Positions 17,581 through 25,781 of a stretch of 64,000 nucleotides of DNA are shown in pieces. Where the stretch lies: NCBI GenBank assembly GCA_028284285.1, contig JANQSA010000081.1:1-64000 (forward strand). The letters are read 5' to 3'. The notes beneath the pieces are model-generated. The model did no database searches. It saw nothing but the letters and a program-made list of their open reading frames with translations, and was not told where the DNA came from. The translations under genes were made by a program, and so were the position numbers. The stretch is from Croceivirga sp. GTDB taxonomy: Bacteria > Bacteroidota > Bacteroidia > Flavobacteriales > Flavobacteriaceae. Within the stretch, counting starts at the first letter, position 1; every line of letters begins with the position of its first letter.

Positions 17581-18213
17581 ATGAACATAATTAGACTGGG
17601 GGATATCGCCCCGAATTTTACCGCAAAGAGTACTGAGGGAAGACTTGATTTTCACGAGTGGCTGGGAGACAGCTGGGGCATGTTGGTGTCCCACCCGGCG
17701 GATTTTACGCCGGTGTGTACCACAGAGCTGGGAACCATGGCCAACTACAAAGAGGAGTTCGATGAAAGAAATGTAAAAGTGGCGGCAATAAGTGTAGACC
17801 CCCTGGATTCCCATTTTGAGTGGATCAAGGACATAGAGGAAACGCAGAGTGCCCAGCTGGAATTTCCATTAATCGCTGACAACAAACGCGAAATATCCGA
17901 ACTGTACGGGATGATCCATCCCAACGACAATGCTACGATGACAGTCCGCTCGGTCTTCATCATTGCACCAGACAAAAAGGTGAAGCTCATTTTAACCTAT
18001 CCGGCTTCTACGGGAAGAAATTTTGAAGAACTGCTAAGGGTTATCGATTCACTACAGCTAACGCAATATGAGTCCCTGGCTACCCCGGCAAATTGGAAAA
18101 AAGGAGAGGACTGTGTTATTCTGCCATCAGTGAGCAATGAGGAAGCGGAAAAACTATTTCCCAAAGGATTTAAGGAAGTTAAACCCTATTTACGTTTAAC
18201 TCCACAGGTTTAA
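17581..18213 (+). CDS. 1-Cys peroxiredoxin (Prx6 type)
   Basis: A 210-residue cytoplasmic peroxidase that reduces hydrogen peroxide, organic hydroperoxides or peroxynitrite. The peroxidatic cysteine is Cys46 in 'HPADFTPVCTTELG', with the Prx6-type extended C-terminus ('YESLATPANWKKGEDCVILP', 'KGFKEVKPYLRLTPQ'). A second cysteine in 'GEDCVILP' is at the usual Prx6 position and is not a classical resolving Cys. Length and motifs fit the family fully. The upstream lipoprotein and downstream lipoprotein genes have no evident link to peroxide defence. Confidence 0.93.
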   Translation: MNIIRLGDIAPNFTAKSTEGRLDFHEWLGDSWGMLVSHPADFTPVCTTELGTMANYKEEFDERNVKVAAISVDPLDSHFEWIKDIEETQSAQLEFPLIADNKREISELYGMIHPNDNATMTVRSVFIIAPDKKVKLILTYPASTGRNFEELLRVIDSLQLTQYESLATPANWKKGEDCVILPSVSNEEAEKLFPKGFKEVKPYLRLTPQV

Positions 18214-18233
18214 TCATTAAAAAACAAAAAGAA

Positions 18234-18809
18234 ATGAAACTAAAAAGATTACTATTTGGATTAATAGGCCTCAGCTTGTTTTGGTCTTGCCAGGATGACG
18301 ATAATGGGACCCAGTTGCCACCGGAATTCTCTATAACAGCGAAGATCTCCAATGACATTGCTGAATATGAACAAACGGTTTTTGACGGTGGTAGTAATGG
18401 AAACGTGAACGTATTTAACCGATTGGACAAAAGTCTCTATTTACAGGTCTTCAAGAATGGCAACGATGACAGCGAAGGGTTTTGGACCATTAGGGTGAAT
18501 GGTGTGGACATTGAAGCGCTTACCCTACCCCATACCCTTACTGGTGCGGAAGGTAGCATCTCCTGGGTAGATGAAGCGTTGAAAAACCTTCAGCAACCGT
18601 GCCAGGAACCCGATGTACTTTGCTTTTATTCAGGGGTTGGTGTAGATGAAGTAGAAATCACCATAACCCGGATTGAAAACGATATCATTTCCGGAGAATT
18701 TAGCGGCAGGTTAAATCACATTAGGGTGAATCCTTCCGTAATTCGGGATACTGATGATTTTGTGGAGGTAACCGATGGTAGTTTTTCCATCAGGTTCCAG
18801 TCAATATAG
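18234..18809 (+). CDS. Putative lipoprotein, unknown function
   Basis: A 191-residue protein with a lipoprotein signal ('LIGLSLFWSC') followed by an acidic linker (QDDDNGTQ). The mature domain looks beta-rich, with 'FSITAKISNDIAEYEQTVFDGG', 'LYLQVFKNGND' and 'VEITITRIENDIISGEFSGRL'. This resembles the generic DUF-type lipoproteins common in Flavobacteriaceae, but no family could be named. Its start lies 20 bp after the peroxiredoxin stop, so the two may share a transcript. Confidence 0.55.
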   Translation: MKLKRLLFGLIGLSLFWSCQDDDNGTQLPPEFSITAKISNDIAEYEQTVFDGGSNGNVNVFNRLDKSLYLQVFKNGNDDSEGFWTIRVNGVDIEALTLPHTLTGAEGSISWVDEALKNLQQPCQEPDVLCFYSGVGVDEVEITITRIENDIISGEFSGRLNHIRVNPSVIRDTDDFVEVTDGSFSIRFQSI

Positions 18810-18910
18810 TTTTTTTAAAAATGAATGTTGAGCCTTGGTTCATTTGTACAACTAAGACTGAAGATGCCACGGTGCCAATAGTTAAGTAGCAGTTGTTTAG
18901 TTGTTTAACA

Positions 18911-18940
18911 GCCCAGGGGGATCGTTGGATCTCCCCGGGC
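18911..18940 (+). terminator. GC-rich hairpin, possible terminator
   Basis: GCCCAGGGGGA pairs imperfectly with TCTCCCCGGGC around an eight-base loop. The tail is only ATTT, so it is a weak intrinsic terminator at best. It separates the lipoprotein gene from the acetyltransferase gene. Confidence 0.4.
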
Positions 18941-19006
18941 ATTTGCAAAGAGGTGAAAAAGACCTCCTGTTCTCCTATTACGTGTTTTGAGCCAAACAAA
19001 TCAGAT

Positions 19007-19480
19007 ATGCTAGTAAAAAATGTACGATGTGACACTATTCGGATTGAAAAACGTACACCAAGCCTGGAAGAGTATCGGTTACTGAGAAGTCAATCCAACA
19101 GGGATACGGAAGAAGATCCGGATTTAAAAAATGCTTTGGAAAATGATTTGCATGGCATAATGGTTTTTGATGGCCCGAACATTATAGGAATAGGTTTGTT
19201 GGTGAGTCATGGGGCGCACTATTTCTATATCCAGGACATTACAGTTCATCCAAAACATCGCAAACAAGGTGTTGGAAGATTGATTATGGACCATATTGAG
19301 TACGATTTGGGATCAATGGCAGCACCGTACGCTTACGTTGGATTGATTGCGGCAAGGGGAACAAAAGAATTCTATAAAAAATTTGGATTTATAGAACGGA
19401 AAAGCCATTGCCAGGGAATGTTTAAAATCTTAACAGAAACCGAATTAAATGAAAAATGTGACGCTAATACAGCCGTTTAG
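19007..19480 (+). CDS. GNAT-family N-acetyltransferase
   Basis: A 157-residue GNAT protein; the ATG at 19007 (MLVKNVRCDTIRIE) is preferred because the open frame upstream runs through a GC-rich hairpin. The acetyl-CoA-binding motif A is 'YIQDITVHPKHRKQGVGRLIMDHI', and motif B includes 'KEFYKKFGFIERKSH'. The substrate is unknown; the protein resembles small-molecule acetyltransferases of the YhbS/AttT-like group. Its 3' end overlaps the next gene by 32 bp, so the two are translationally coupled. Confidence 0.82.
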   Translation: MLVKNVRCDTIRIEKRTPSLEEYRLLRSQSNRDTEEDPDLKNALENDLHGIMVFDGPNIIGIGLLVSHGAHYFYIQDITVHPKHRKQGVGRLIMDHIEYDLGSMAAPYAYVGLIAARGTKEFYKKFGFIERKSHCQGMFKILTETELNEKCDANTAV

Positions 19481-20552
19481 GTGGGGTACGTATTTTTTTG
19501 TATTGTTGACCGCCATTGCTTCAATGTCATGTTCATCAACAAAAAAAATAAAGACGAGCAATGGAATTTCCGAAATCAATTATCTGGATATTAACGGAAC
19601 GAAACAATATGTTCTTATTCGCGGAGAGAACAAGTACAACCCCATATTGCTCTTTCTTCATGGTGGCCCCGGCGCTTCTGCCACAGCTTTGTTGCGCAAG
19701 TATAATAGCGATTTGGAGAAGAGTTTTACCGTTGTGTATTGGGACCAAAGAAATGCGGGAAAATCATATCAAAAGGATTTTCCGCCGGACCAGATCAAGG
19801 TGGAATACTACCATCAAGATGTGGATTTTTTGGTAGCCTACCTGAGACAACGCTTTCAAAAGGATAAAATATTCCTGGTTGGTCATTCCTGGGGGGCTCG
19901 GCTGGGCATATATGCCATACAAAGAAATCCTGATTATTATATGGCCTACGTGGGCGTTGGTCAGGAGTTAGAAGCCTACAGGGGGGAATTACTTTCCTAT
20001 CAATACACTTTGGAAAAAGCAAAAGAGGCCAATCACAAAAAGGCCCTGAAAGACCTTAATGAAAGTGGACCACCTCAATCCGGAGATTTTAGCACCATGT
20101 ACACAAACGGCTTTTGGGGATTGGTAAAACAAAAGCACTGGCTCCTGAAACTGGGAGGTGAACGATACGCAAAAACCAACTATTCGGATTGGATTCGCCA
20201 CATTTGGTTTTCAAGGGAATACTCATTCTCCGATTTGATCAAGTATGGTAAGAGTTCAGGATTCTCTGCCGGGAACATTATCTATGACCCGGATTTTAAC
20301 AACTATAACATCCCGGAGGAATATCAGGAATTTGAAGTTCCCGTTTATTTCATTTCGGGCATCCATGATTACAATACGCCCTGGAAACTGGTGGAAGAAT
20401 ACCATGATGCCTTAAAGGCCCCCAAAAAAGAGTTTGTTAAATTTCAAAAGTCAGGACATAGCCCTTGCTTTGAGGAACCTCAGCGTTTTAACAAGGAAAT
20501 TGTACGGATTTTATCCGATGTAAAAAACGATTCGTATATACAGATAAAATAG
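19449..20552 (+). CDS. Alpha/beta hydrolase, proline iminopeptidase-like lipoprotein
   Basis: A 367-residue alpha/beta hydrolase. The N-terminus carries a hydrophobic segment and lipobox ('AIASMSCSS'), so it is likely exported. Family motifs are 'LLFLHGGPGASAT' (HGGPG oxyanion typical of proline iminopeptidases), 'VVYWDQRNAGKS', nucleophile 'VGHSWGARLG', acid in 'FISGIHDYNTPW' and His in 'KSGHSPCFEEPQRFN'. It may be an aminopeptidase or an esterase on small amides. It starts inside the preceding GNAT gene and lies 10 bp before another GNAT gene. Confidence 0.85.
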   Translation: MKNVTLIQPFRWGTYFFVLLTAIASMSCSSTKKIKTSNGISEINYLDINGTKQYVLIRGENKYNPILLFLHGGPGASATALLRKYNSDLEKSFTVVYWDQRNAGKSYQKDFPPDQIKVEYYHQDVDFLVAYLRQRFQKDKIFLVGHSWGARLGIYAIQRNPDYYMAYVGVGQELEAYRGELLSYQYTLEKAKEANHKKALKDLNESGPPQSGDFSTMYTNGFWGLVKQKHWLLKLGGERYAKTNYSDWIRHIWFSREYSFSDLIKYGKSSGFSAGNIIYDPDFNNYNIPEEYQEFEVPVYFISGIHDYNTPWKLVEEYHDALKAPKKEFVKFQKSGHSPCFEEPQRFNKEIVRILSDVKNDSYIQIK

Positions 20553-20562
20553 TCCATTTAAA

Positions 20563-21096
20563 ATGAAACAGTTTGATCTTGAAACAAAGCGACTCCAACT
20601 AATGCCCTTTATCCCGGAGGATGCGAAAGAATTTCAGCTTTTGAACAATGATACTTTTATAAGAAAATATCTCTGGGATGATGAAATCGTCGATGCTATC
20701 ACGGCCGATGACATCATGGACCAGAACATAGCGTATTTTGAAGAAAAACAATTTGGGCTATGGAAAATACGGCAGAAAGGAAGGAAAGCCATAATAGGTT
20801 ATGTAGGTTTATGGTATTTTTTTGATGAGCCACAACCTCAATTGATCTACGCTTTATTAAAGCCATTCACCCAGAAGGGATATGCGACAGAAGCAAGTTC
20901 AGCAGTTCTGAAGTATGCTTTTAAAGATCTGGGGCTCACGTATCTTATTGCCGCTACGGATGAACCGCATTTGGCTTCGCAGAAAGTGGCGCAACGTTTG
21001 GGGATGTCATTTGTAGAAAAAAGAATGGAAGACGACAGGCCCACCCTTTTTTACAGAATAGAAAAGCACGAACATGAATACCATACAACTATTTGA
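20563..21096 (+). CDS. GNAT-family N-acetyltransferase (RimJ-like)
   Basis: A 177-residue GNAT of the RimJ/RimL type that opens with the typical 'FDLETKRLQLMPFIPEDAKEF'. Motif A is 'LIYALLKPFTQKGYATEASSAVLKYAF', and the C-terminal 'ATDEPHLASQKVAQRLGMSFVEK' is characteristic of the subfamily. RimJ-like enzymes acetylate protein N-termini or small amines; the substrate is not determined. The gene overlaps the next one by 23 bp, continuing a run of tightly packed acetyltransferase-related genes. Confidence 0.85.
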   Translation: MKQFDLETKRLQLMPFIPEDAKEFQLLNNDTFIRKYLWDDEIVDAITADDIMDQNIAYFEEKQFGLWKIRQKGRKAIIGYVGLWYFFDEPQPQLIYALLKPFTQKGYATEASSAVLKYAFKDLGLTYLIAATDEPHLASQKVAQRLGMSFVEKRMEDDRPTLFYRIEKHEHEYHTTI

Positions 21097-21649
21097 AGAA
21101 TTGTATTATAAAGAGGAGGAATTGAATACTCAGGCACCGCCCTCCTACTGCTGTCTATCAACAGTTGGATTGGACGCTTATCCCAATTCCCGCTTCGTTG
21201 CCTTAAAAGCAATTGTAAATGGATCATTTGTGATTACCGGAACGCTGAACTCCAGAAAAGGCAAGGAACTTGAAAAAAACAGCAAAGCCGCCTTATCATT
21301 TTGGTGGACCGCAACCCAAGTACAAATTAGGATACAAGGGGACGTTTTGGAAATACCCAAAACAGAGGCTGAAGCCTATTTTGAGCTGAGAAGCAGGGAT
21401 GCAAAGATAGTTTCTTCCATTTTTGAACAGGGGAAACCCATTCAAAGTATAGTACATCTAAAAAAGCATTTTGAGGAACGGAAAAAGGAATTGGTAAATA
21501 CAGACATTGCATGTCCGGAAAACTGGGGTGGTATTGCCGTCCGTCCTTCAAGGATAGAGTTTATGAAGTTTAAAAAAAACAGATTACACGAACGGATGTT
21601 ACACTACAAAAAGGAAGACCATTGGGTAAAAGTCATACTGCAGCCCTAG
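21074..21649 (+). CDS. Pyridoxamine 5'-phosphate oxidase-family protein
   Basis: A 191-residue flavin-binding split-barrel protein with clear PNPOx features: 'NSRFVALKAIVNGSFVITG' (FMN phosphate site), 'NSRKGKELEKNSKAALSFWW', 'VQIRIQGDVLEI' and the C-terminal 'RPSRIEFMKFKKNRLHER'. It may be a genuine PdxH making pyridoxal 5'-phosphate, but the protein is shorter than most PdxH (about 210-220 residues) and the conserved C-terminal 'RLSP' is replaced by a divergent end. Its place among acetyltransferases suggests an accessory paralogue. It overlaps the upstream GNAT gene by 23 bp. Confidence 0.8.
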   Translation: MNTIQLFEELYYKEEELNTQAPPSYCCLSTVGLDAYPNSRFVALKAIVNGSFVITGTLNSRKGKELEKNSKAALSFWWTATQVQIRIQGDVLEIPKTEAEAYFELRSRDAKIVSSIFEQGKPIQSIVHLKKHFEERKKELVNTDIACPENWGGIAVRPSRIEFMKFKKNRLHERMLHYKKEDHWVKVILQP

Positions 21650-21673
21650 AACTTTTTAAACAAGAAGACCCCT

Positions 21674-22135
21674 ATGAACCAAAAGGAAGTTGAAATACGG
21701 AAACTCCAACCTACGGAAATTGAAAACTTCGTATCCCTCATACATCTTTTTGAAGAAGTATTTGGGATGAAAAATTTTGTCATTCCCAGTACCGATTATT
21801 TACAAAAGCTCCTGAAACAAGAAAATTTTCATGTCTTTGCCGCCTTCCAAACAGAAAAAGTTATTAGCGGATTAACCGCTTATGTCCTACCCCAGTATTA
21901 TTCCGAAAGACCGCTTGCCTATATTTTTGATCTGGCGGTTACTAAAAAGCTACAAAGACAGGGTATTGGAGGCAAATTAATAGCACAAACCAAGCGATTT
22001 TTCAAAGAACAAGGATATGAAGAAGTCTTTGTGCAGGCCGACGAAACCGAGCAGCATGTTCTTGATTTTTACCGCCAAACCCATCCTATGGGAGAAGAAA
22101 AAGTAATCCACTTTTACTACACTTTAAATCCCTAA
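21674..22135 (+). CDS. AAC(3)-I-like N-acetyltransferase
   Basis: A 153-residue GNAT with strong resemblance to the AAC(3)-I family of aminoglycoside 3-N-acetyltransferases. The family blocks are seen in order: 'HLFEEVFGM', 'PSTDYLQKLLKQENFHVFAA', 'VISGLTAYVLPQYYSERPLA', 'YIFDLAVTKKLQRQGIGGKL' and 'EEVFVQADETEQHVLDFYRQT'. Chromosomal AAC(3)-I-like genes are common in environmental Bacteroidota and do not always confer resistance. The gene lacks any adjacent mobile element, integron or attC site, so it is likely intrinsic. It lies 24 bp after the PNPOx gene. Confidence 0.78.
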   Translation: MNQKEVEIRKLQPTEIENFVSLIHLFEEVFGMKNFVIPSTDYLQKLLKQENFHVFAAFQTEKVISGLTAYVLPQYYSERPLAYIFDLAVTKKLQRQGIGGKLIAQTKRFFKEQGYEEVFVQADETEQHVLDFYRQTHPMGEEKVIHFYYTLNP

Positions 22136-22193
22136 GATGACCAAGCCTATCTTGAGCTCCAAAAAGTAAAAAACCTTTCAATCCTTACCTATT

Positions 22194-22688
22194 ATGAGAA
22201 TAAACTCTAACCTTTTAACAATTATAGCGGTTTTGGGTTTTGCGGCTTGTAACGGGCAGGACAGATCAAATCCCGAACTGCAAGAAATGGATTCCAAACA
22301 AAAACAAATAACAAATGATATGAATAGCTTTATCGCACTCTTTGAAATTCCAGCAACGGATATTTCAAGGGCCGTCAATTTTTATGAAACGATTTTGGGC
22401 ATCGAAATTGAGTAAATGGAAATCCCGGGAATGGAAATGGGGATATTTCCATACAAAGGACAAATAGTTACAGGGGTTATTATTAAAGGAGAAGGGTATA
22501 ATCCCTCACCCGACGGTGTGGGTATCTACCTTGATGGTGGGGACAATCTTCAAACTATTCTGGATAAGGTCGAGAAAAATGGTGGAAAAATTCTTGTATC
22601 AAAAACAGCCCATGCCGATGGAAACGGTTTTTTTGCCCTGTTCCTGGATACGGAAGGAAATAAGCTGGGCCTAAATTCGCCGAACTAA
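22194..22688 (+). pseudogene. VOC-family (glyoxalase-like) gene split by an in-frame stop
   Basis: Two fragments lie in one frame with no gap. Residues 1-73 carry a lipoprotein-like signal ('VLGFAAC') and the start of a VOC domain ('FEIPATDISRAVNFYETILGIEIE'). A TAA stop at 22413-22415 follows, and then comes the rest of the domain ('MEIPGMEMGIFPYKG' to 'ALFLDTEGNKLGLNSPN'). In VOC proteins this junction is continuous and a Lys codon (AAA) is one base from TAA. An ATG directly follows the stop, so a second polypeptide could be made. A sequencing error is also possible. VOC proteins include glyoxalases and small-molecule binding proteins. Confidence 0.75.
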
Positions 22689-22865
22689 ATGGGAGAAAAC
22701 GCCGTAATAATACCTATTTAGGTAAGGTATGGGACACTTTTTTTAATTGAGAAGGGGTTCTTTATAATGTACCATTAGGGTTGGAGGAGCGCAATAAATC
22801 ACAAAATATTCCTAAGAGCTGTATCAAGCAATTGTGATTATTAAGACCTTTAAAAAAACGAGTTG

Positions 22866-23408
22866 ATGAAAGTATTCGGTGCCCTCTTGTTTAGTGTGAT
22901 GCTCATTATGACTATGTCATCATGCGTTCAAGGAGATTCAAAAAGGCAGCCGCTGGAACCAGCAGAATCCGGATGGAAGTCAGTTTACAAACACGATGAA
23001 AAGGGGCAACCTATTGCGGGGGATATTGATTCTTTGATCCAGGGAATCAGGAATGGGTATGACGTGAGAATCGGTTGGGGCTGGGAAAGGCAATTGGGAG
23101 ACTCCGTTCTAAGACTGGAGCATGTCGCAACCCCTTTGTACTTAAGTGTAATTCAGGATAAAAATGTATCTGCCATAATTGATCCTCATCCGTTGCTGGA
23201 AAGTTATATCGCTATTGATAAGCAAACTTTTGGCGAAGGAGGCCATATCTGGCAATGCATCATGACCACCAGGGGAACATTTAATGCACAGGTGTACGAT
23301 CGCGTTACGGGACAGCTGATCAAAGATTGGCCACAGCGTCATAAAATGACCTGGTTCTTGGAATATCCACAGCGTGCACAAAAAGCAAACCCACCGTTGT
23401 ATCAATAA
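22866..23408 (+). CDS. Small secreted lipoprotein, tandem paralogue A
   Basis: A 180-residue lipoprotein ('LIMTMSSC' lipobox); the ATG at 22866 is chosen over the TTG one codon upstream. The mature part starts 'GWKSVYKHDEKGQPIAGDIDSLIQGIRNGYDVRIGW' and ends 'NAQVYDRVTGQLIKDWPQRHKMTWFLEY'. The next gene encodes a protein with the same plan, so they are tandem duplicates separated by one base. I cannot name the family; the repeated 'W..vY..D..G....G.ld.LI..Ir.G..VRI' block is the conserved core. Confidence 0.6.
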   Translation: MKVFGALLFSVMLIMTMSSCVQGDSKRQPLEPAESGWKSVYKHDEKGQPIAGDIDSLIQGIRNGYDVRIGWGWERQLGDSVLRLEHVATPLYLSVIQDKNVSAIIDPHPLLESYIAIDKQTFGEGGHIWQCIMTTRGTFNAQVYDRVTGQLIKDWPQRHKMTWFLEYPQRAQKANPPLYQ

Positions 23409-23409
23409 C

Positions 23410-23874
23410 ATGAAACTGTTTTTTTCCCTTTCTTTTTTACTGATTTCGCTAATTGGATTTTCGCAAGAGAATTGGACACTCATTTATGAAAATGATGCTG
23501 AGGGCAACACAGTGAGTGGCACCTTGGATGAACTCATATCCGTAATCCGGAAAGGAGAGACGGTCCGGATCTATTTCCAAATGGGAAGACAAAATGAATC
23601 CAATGTTTATGTGGAGCATACTGCCCAGGTACAGTATTTTACCATAATGAATTCCCCAAAGGGCCAGTGGGTAACTGCACAAATTGATCCCATTATCGGC
23701 CAAATCCCTGACTTTGAGAAGGAACAGGTATTGTTAAAAGAAAACCTGGAGTGGTCCCTTATTGCCGCTACAAATGGAAAAAATGATACCATGACCAGAA
23801 ATGTCATCACCGGAGAAATACTGGGTCACCAAATCCATAAATGGGGTACGAAATGGTACGTTGAAAAGAAGTAG
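23410..23874 (+). CDS. Small secreted protein, tandem paralogue B
   Basis: A 154-residue protein; the ATG at 23410 (MKLFFSLSFLLISLIGFSQ) gives a clean signal peptide, whereas the upstream in-frame codons overlap paralogue A. The core 'NWTLIYENDAEGNTVSGTLDELISVIRKGETVRIYF' aligns with paralogue A and the ends match too ('NVITGEILGHQIHKWGTKWYVEKK'). Unlike copy A it has no lipobox and should be released to the periplasm. The function is unknown; the two may sit in different envelope compartments. Confidence 0.6.
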   Translation: MKLFFSLSFLLISLIGFSQENWTLIYENDAEGNTVSGTLDELISVIRKGETVRIYFQMGRQNESNVYVEHTAQVQYFTIMNSPKGQWVTAQIDPIIGQIPDFEKEQVLLKENLEWSLIAATNGKNDTMTRNVITGEILGHQIHKWGTKWYVEKK

Positions 23875-24177
23875 AACAAGGCTCAGGTGTTCGTTACTAC
23901 GCCTTAATAAATGCCTTGTGTGAATAAGGGATAGCAGAGCCAATCCCACCTCCGTAACGAAATGGGTGTCTATAAACACTAATTTTCGAAACAAGTTTGG
24001 GCACTTTCCTTATACATCTTTATTTCCCTTTTTCTTTACCTTCTAGAATTCTTTAGTTAATCAATAAATTATTTTTTGGCCTGTATTATTTTACAAAAGT
24101 GATATCCCGTCTTAGATCCAACATTTGTAGCTCCTTTCAAAATACTGCTAACGAAAGTGTTAAAATGGAAATATATA
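23875..24177. other. Intergenic region without recognised gene
   Basis: About 300 AT-rich bp between the secreted paralogues and the dehalogenase-operon promoter. No ORF, RNA gene or terminator hairpin that I would defend. Confidence 0.45.
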
Positions 24178-24208
24178 TAGTACATATATGAACTAATTAG
24201 TATATTTG
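24178..24208 (+). promoter_or_regulatory. Promoter and MarR-type operator of the reductive dehalogenase operon
   Basis: The palindrome TAGTACATATATGAACTA (24178-24195) ends 5 bp before a perfect -7 box TATATTTG (24201-24208). The marR promoter has the same palindrome type at the same distance from its own -7 box. A repressor bound here would block RNA polymerase. The 5' leader to the ATG would be roughly 140 nt. Confidence 0.65.
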
Positions 24209-24330
24209 ATATGAAATCCAATTTTGGAATTTTCCAACGCAATGAAAACAGTTATCGTTAAAATAATTGATTTTATAGAATTTGATTCCCCTAGAGTGGG
24301 AATGCAAAGGGAATGATTTTGAATTTTTTT

Positions 24331-24353
24331 AACTATTTAGTTCACTAATGAAC
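24331..24353 (+). promoter_or_regulatory. Second MarR-type operator overlapping the translation start
   Basis: Contains GTTCA-CTAA-TGAAC (24340-24353) preceded by AACTATTTA. It matches the site behind marR (33967-33989) at 20 of 23 positions, and both follow a run of seven T. The upstream candidate ATG at 24348 falls inside the palindrome, which favours 24357 as the real start. Confidence 0.6.
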
Positions 24354-24356
24354 AAA

Positions 24357-25781
24357 ATGAAAACAAAAGGAAACCTGGAAAAGAAAAGTGGAGTAACACG
24401 GAGAAACTTCTTCAAAATTGGGGCCATCGGGACCGCTTTGGGCATAGCCGGTGCATCAAGGGCTGCAGAAAATGCCCTAACCGATACTTTGGATAAAGCC
24501 ACTGACAGTGCCGTGTTGAAGGAGTTGGATGAGGACCCGTTCGATTTCAAGCCAGGCTATGGGTATGAACGATTTGATGAGATCAATACGTTCCAGTCCA
24601 CCGGTCCTATGCGCAGGGATGAAAAAGTAATCCCAAAAATGATAAAGTTTATCTGGCCGGGTTTTGACAATGATCAGATAGGTTATCGTCAAGTAGACTG
24701 GGCACTTTCCAAAGCCGGCCAATCGCTTAAGTTCAAAATGAAATCCTTAGGCGGGAAGTGGGAACAAGAAAAGTTTGACTTTACCATTTTGGATATGAAA
24801 CCCTCCGATATGGAGGACGATAGCAAGGAAAAACCGGACATCCTCAAGATTTTAGAGGGCAACTACGTCTATCCCGAAAAGGCGCCTTTTAAAACGAAAC
24901 AGGAGGCAACGGATGCCATTAAACGGGCCGCAAGGCTTTACGGAGCCGATCTGGTTGGAATCACCAGGCGGGATGAACGCTTCGATTATCAGGCTTTCTT
25001 CGACCCCAATAACGGAAGGAGGGATTGGAAGGATATTCCCTTTGAGCCCAAAACCGTCATTGTCATGGCGTTTGAGATGGATTACGAGGCCATGACTGCC
25101 GCCCCGACCCATGTTGCAGACGGTGCGACAGGTGACGGCTATTCTAAAATGCACAAGACCTCTTATCAAATGATGGTCTTTTTAAAGTGTCTGGGCTATC
25201 AGGCCATTCCCTCCAATAACGATGTCGGGTTGAGCATTCCCTATGCCATTAAAGCGGGATTGGGCGAATTGGGAAGGCACGGATTGTTGATTACCTATCA
25301 ATATGGTCCCCGGATACGGCTGGCAAAGGTTTACACCGATTTTGACTTTGTGGAATATGATAAACCTGTGGAATTTGGTGTCCAGGAATTCTGTAAACGG
25401 TGTATGCGCTGTGCGGATGCCTGTCCCGCCAATGCCATTACCAAAGCTTTGGAACCGACCTACGAACCGGAATTTGAGGAGGAAGGGAATTGGTTTGTCA
25501 ACCCTGGAGTCAAAAAATACTACAATAACCATAAAAAGTGCTTTGATTTTTGGGTCGAAAACGGAAACGGCTGCAGTTCGTGCATTTCCGTTTGCCCTTA
25601 CAACAAGCCTGATTTCTGGCATCATAAGCTGGTGGATAAAATTTCGGCCATGCTGCCGGGCCCCGTTCACAGTTTTATGCGCGAGATGGACAAGATATTC
25701 GGGTATGGAAATACCTATGACGAAGAGGCCGTGAAAAAGTTCTGGTCCCGAAGAAATCGAAAATATCTGGGACACAAATGA
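24357..25781 (+). CDS. rdhA: Reductive dehalogenase-like protein, Tat-exported (RdhA family), copy 1
   Basis: A 474-residue protein with the full layout of RdhA, the corrinoid and iron-sulfur catalytic subunit that removes halogens reductively. A Tat signal with RR at 15-16 ('TRRNFFKIG') directs folded export. The central region 'IPYAIKAGLGELGRHGLLITYQYGPRIRLAKVYTDF' is the conserved RdhA/QueG-like corrinoid-binding block. Two cluster motifs follow: Cys346/349/352/356 (CxxCxxCxxxCP) and Cys395/406/409/413 (C-x10-CxxCxxxCP). No B12-binding DxHxxG motif is needed in this family. The halogenated substrate cannot be read from sequence, and a non-dehalogenating relative is possible. It is first in a ten-gene operon. 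Confidence 0.85.
   Translation: MKTKGNLEKKSGVTRRNFFKIGAIGTALGIAGASRAAENALTDTLDKATDSAVLKELDEDPFDFKPGYGYERFDEINTFQSTGPMRRDEKVIPKMIKFIWPGFDNDQIGYRQVDWALSKAGQSLKFKMKSLGGKWEQEKFDFTILDMKPSDMEDDSKEKPDILKILEGNYVYPEKAPFKTKQEATDAIKRAARLYGADLVGITRRDERFDYQAFFDPNNGRRDWKDIPFEPKTVIVMAFEMDYEAMTAAPTHVADGATGDGYSKMHKTSYQMMVFLKCLGYQAIPSNNDVGLSIPYAIKAGLGELGRHGLLITYQYGPRIRLAKVYTDFDFVEYDKPVEFGVQEFCKRCMRCADACPANAITKALEPTYEPEFEEEGNWFVNPGVKKYYNNHKKCFDFWVENGNGCSSCISVCPYNKPDFWHHKLVDKISAMLPGPVHSFMREMDKIFGYGNTYDEEAVKKFWSRRNRKYLGHK

Noticed and set aside
24348-24356. Upstream ATG at 24348 as start of the first rdhA
   Set aside because: It lies inside the operator palindrome, and the ATG at 24357 gives an equally good Tat signal; the upstream choice adds only three residues.
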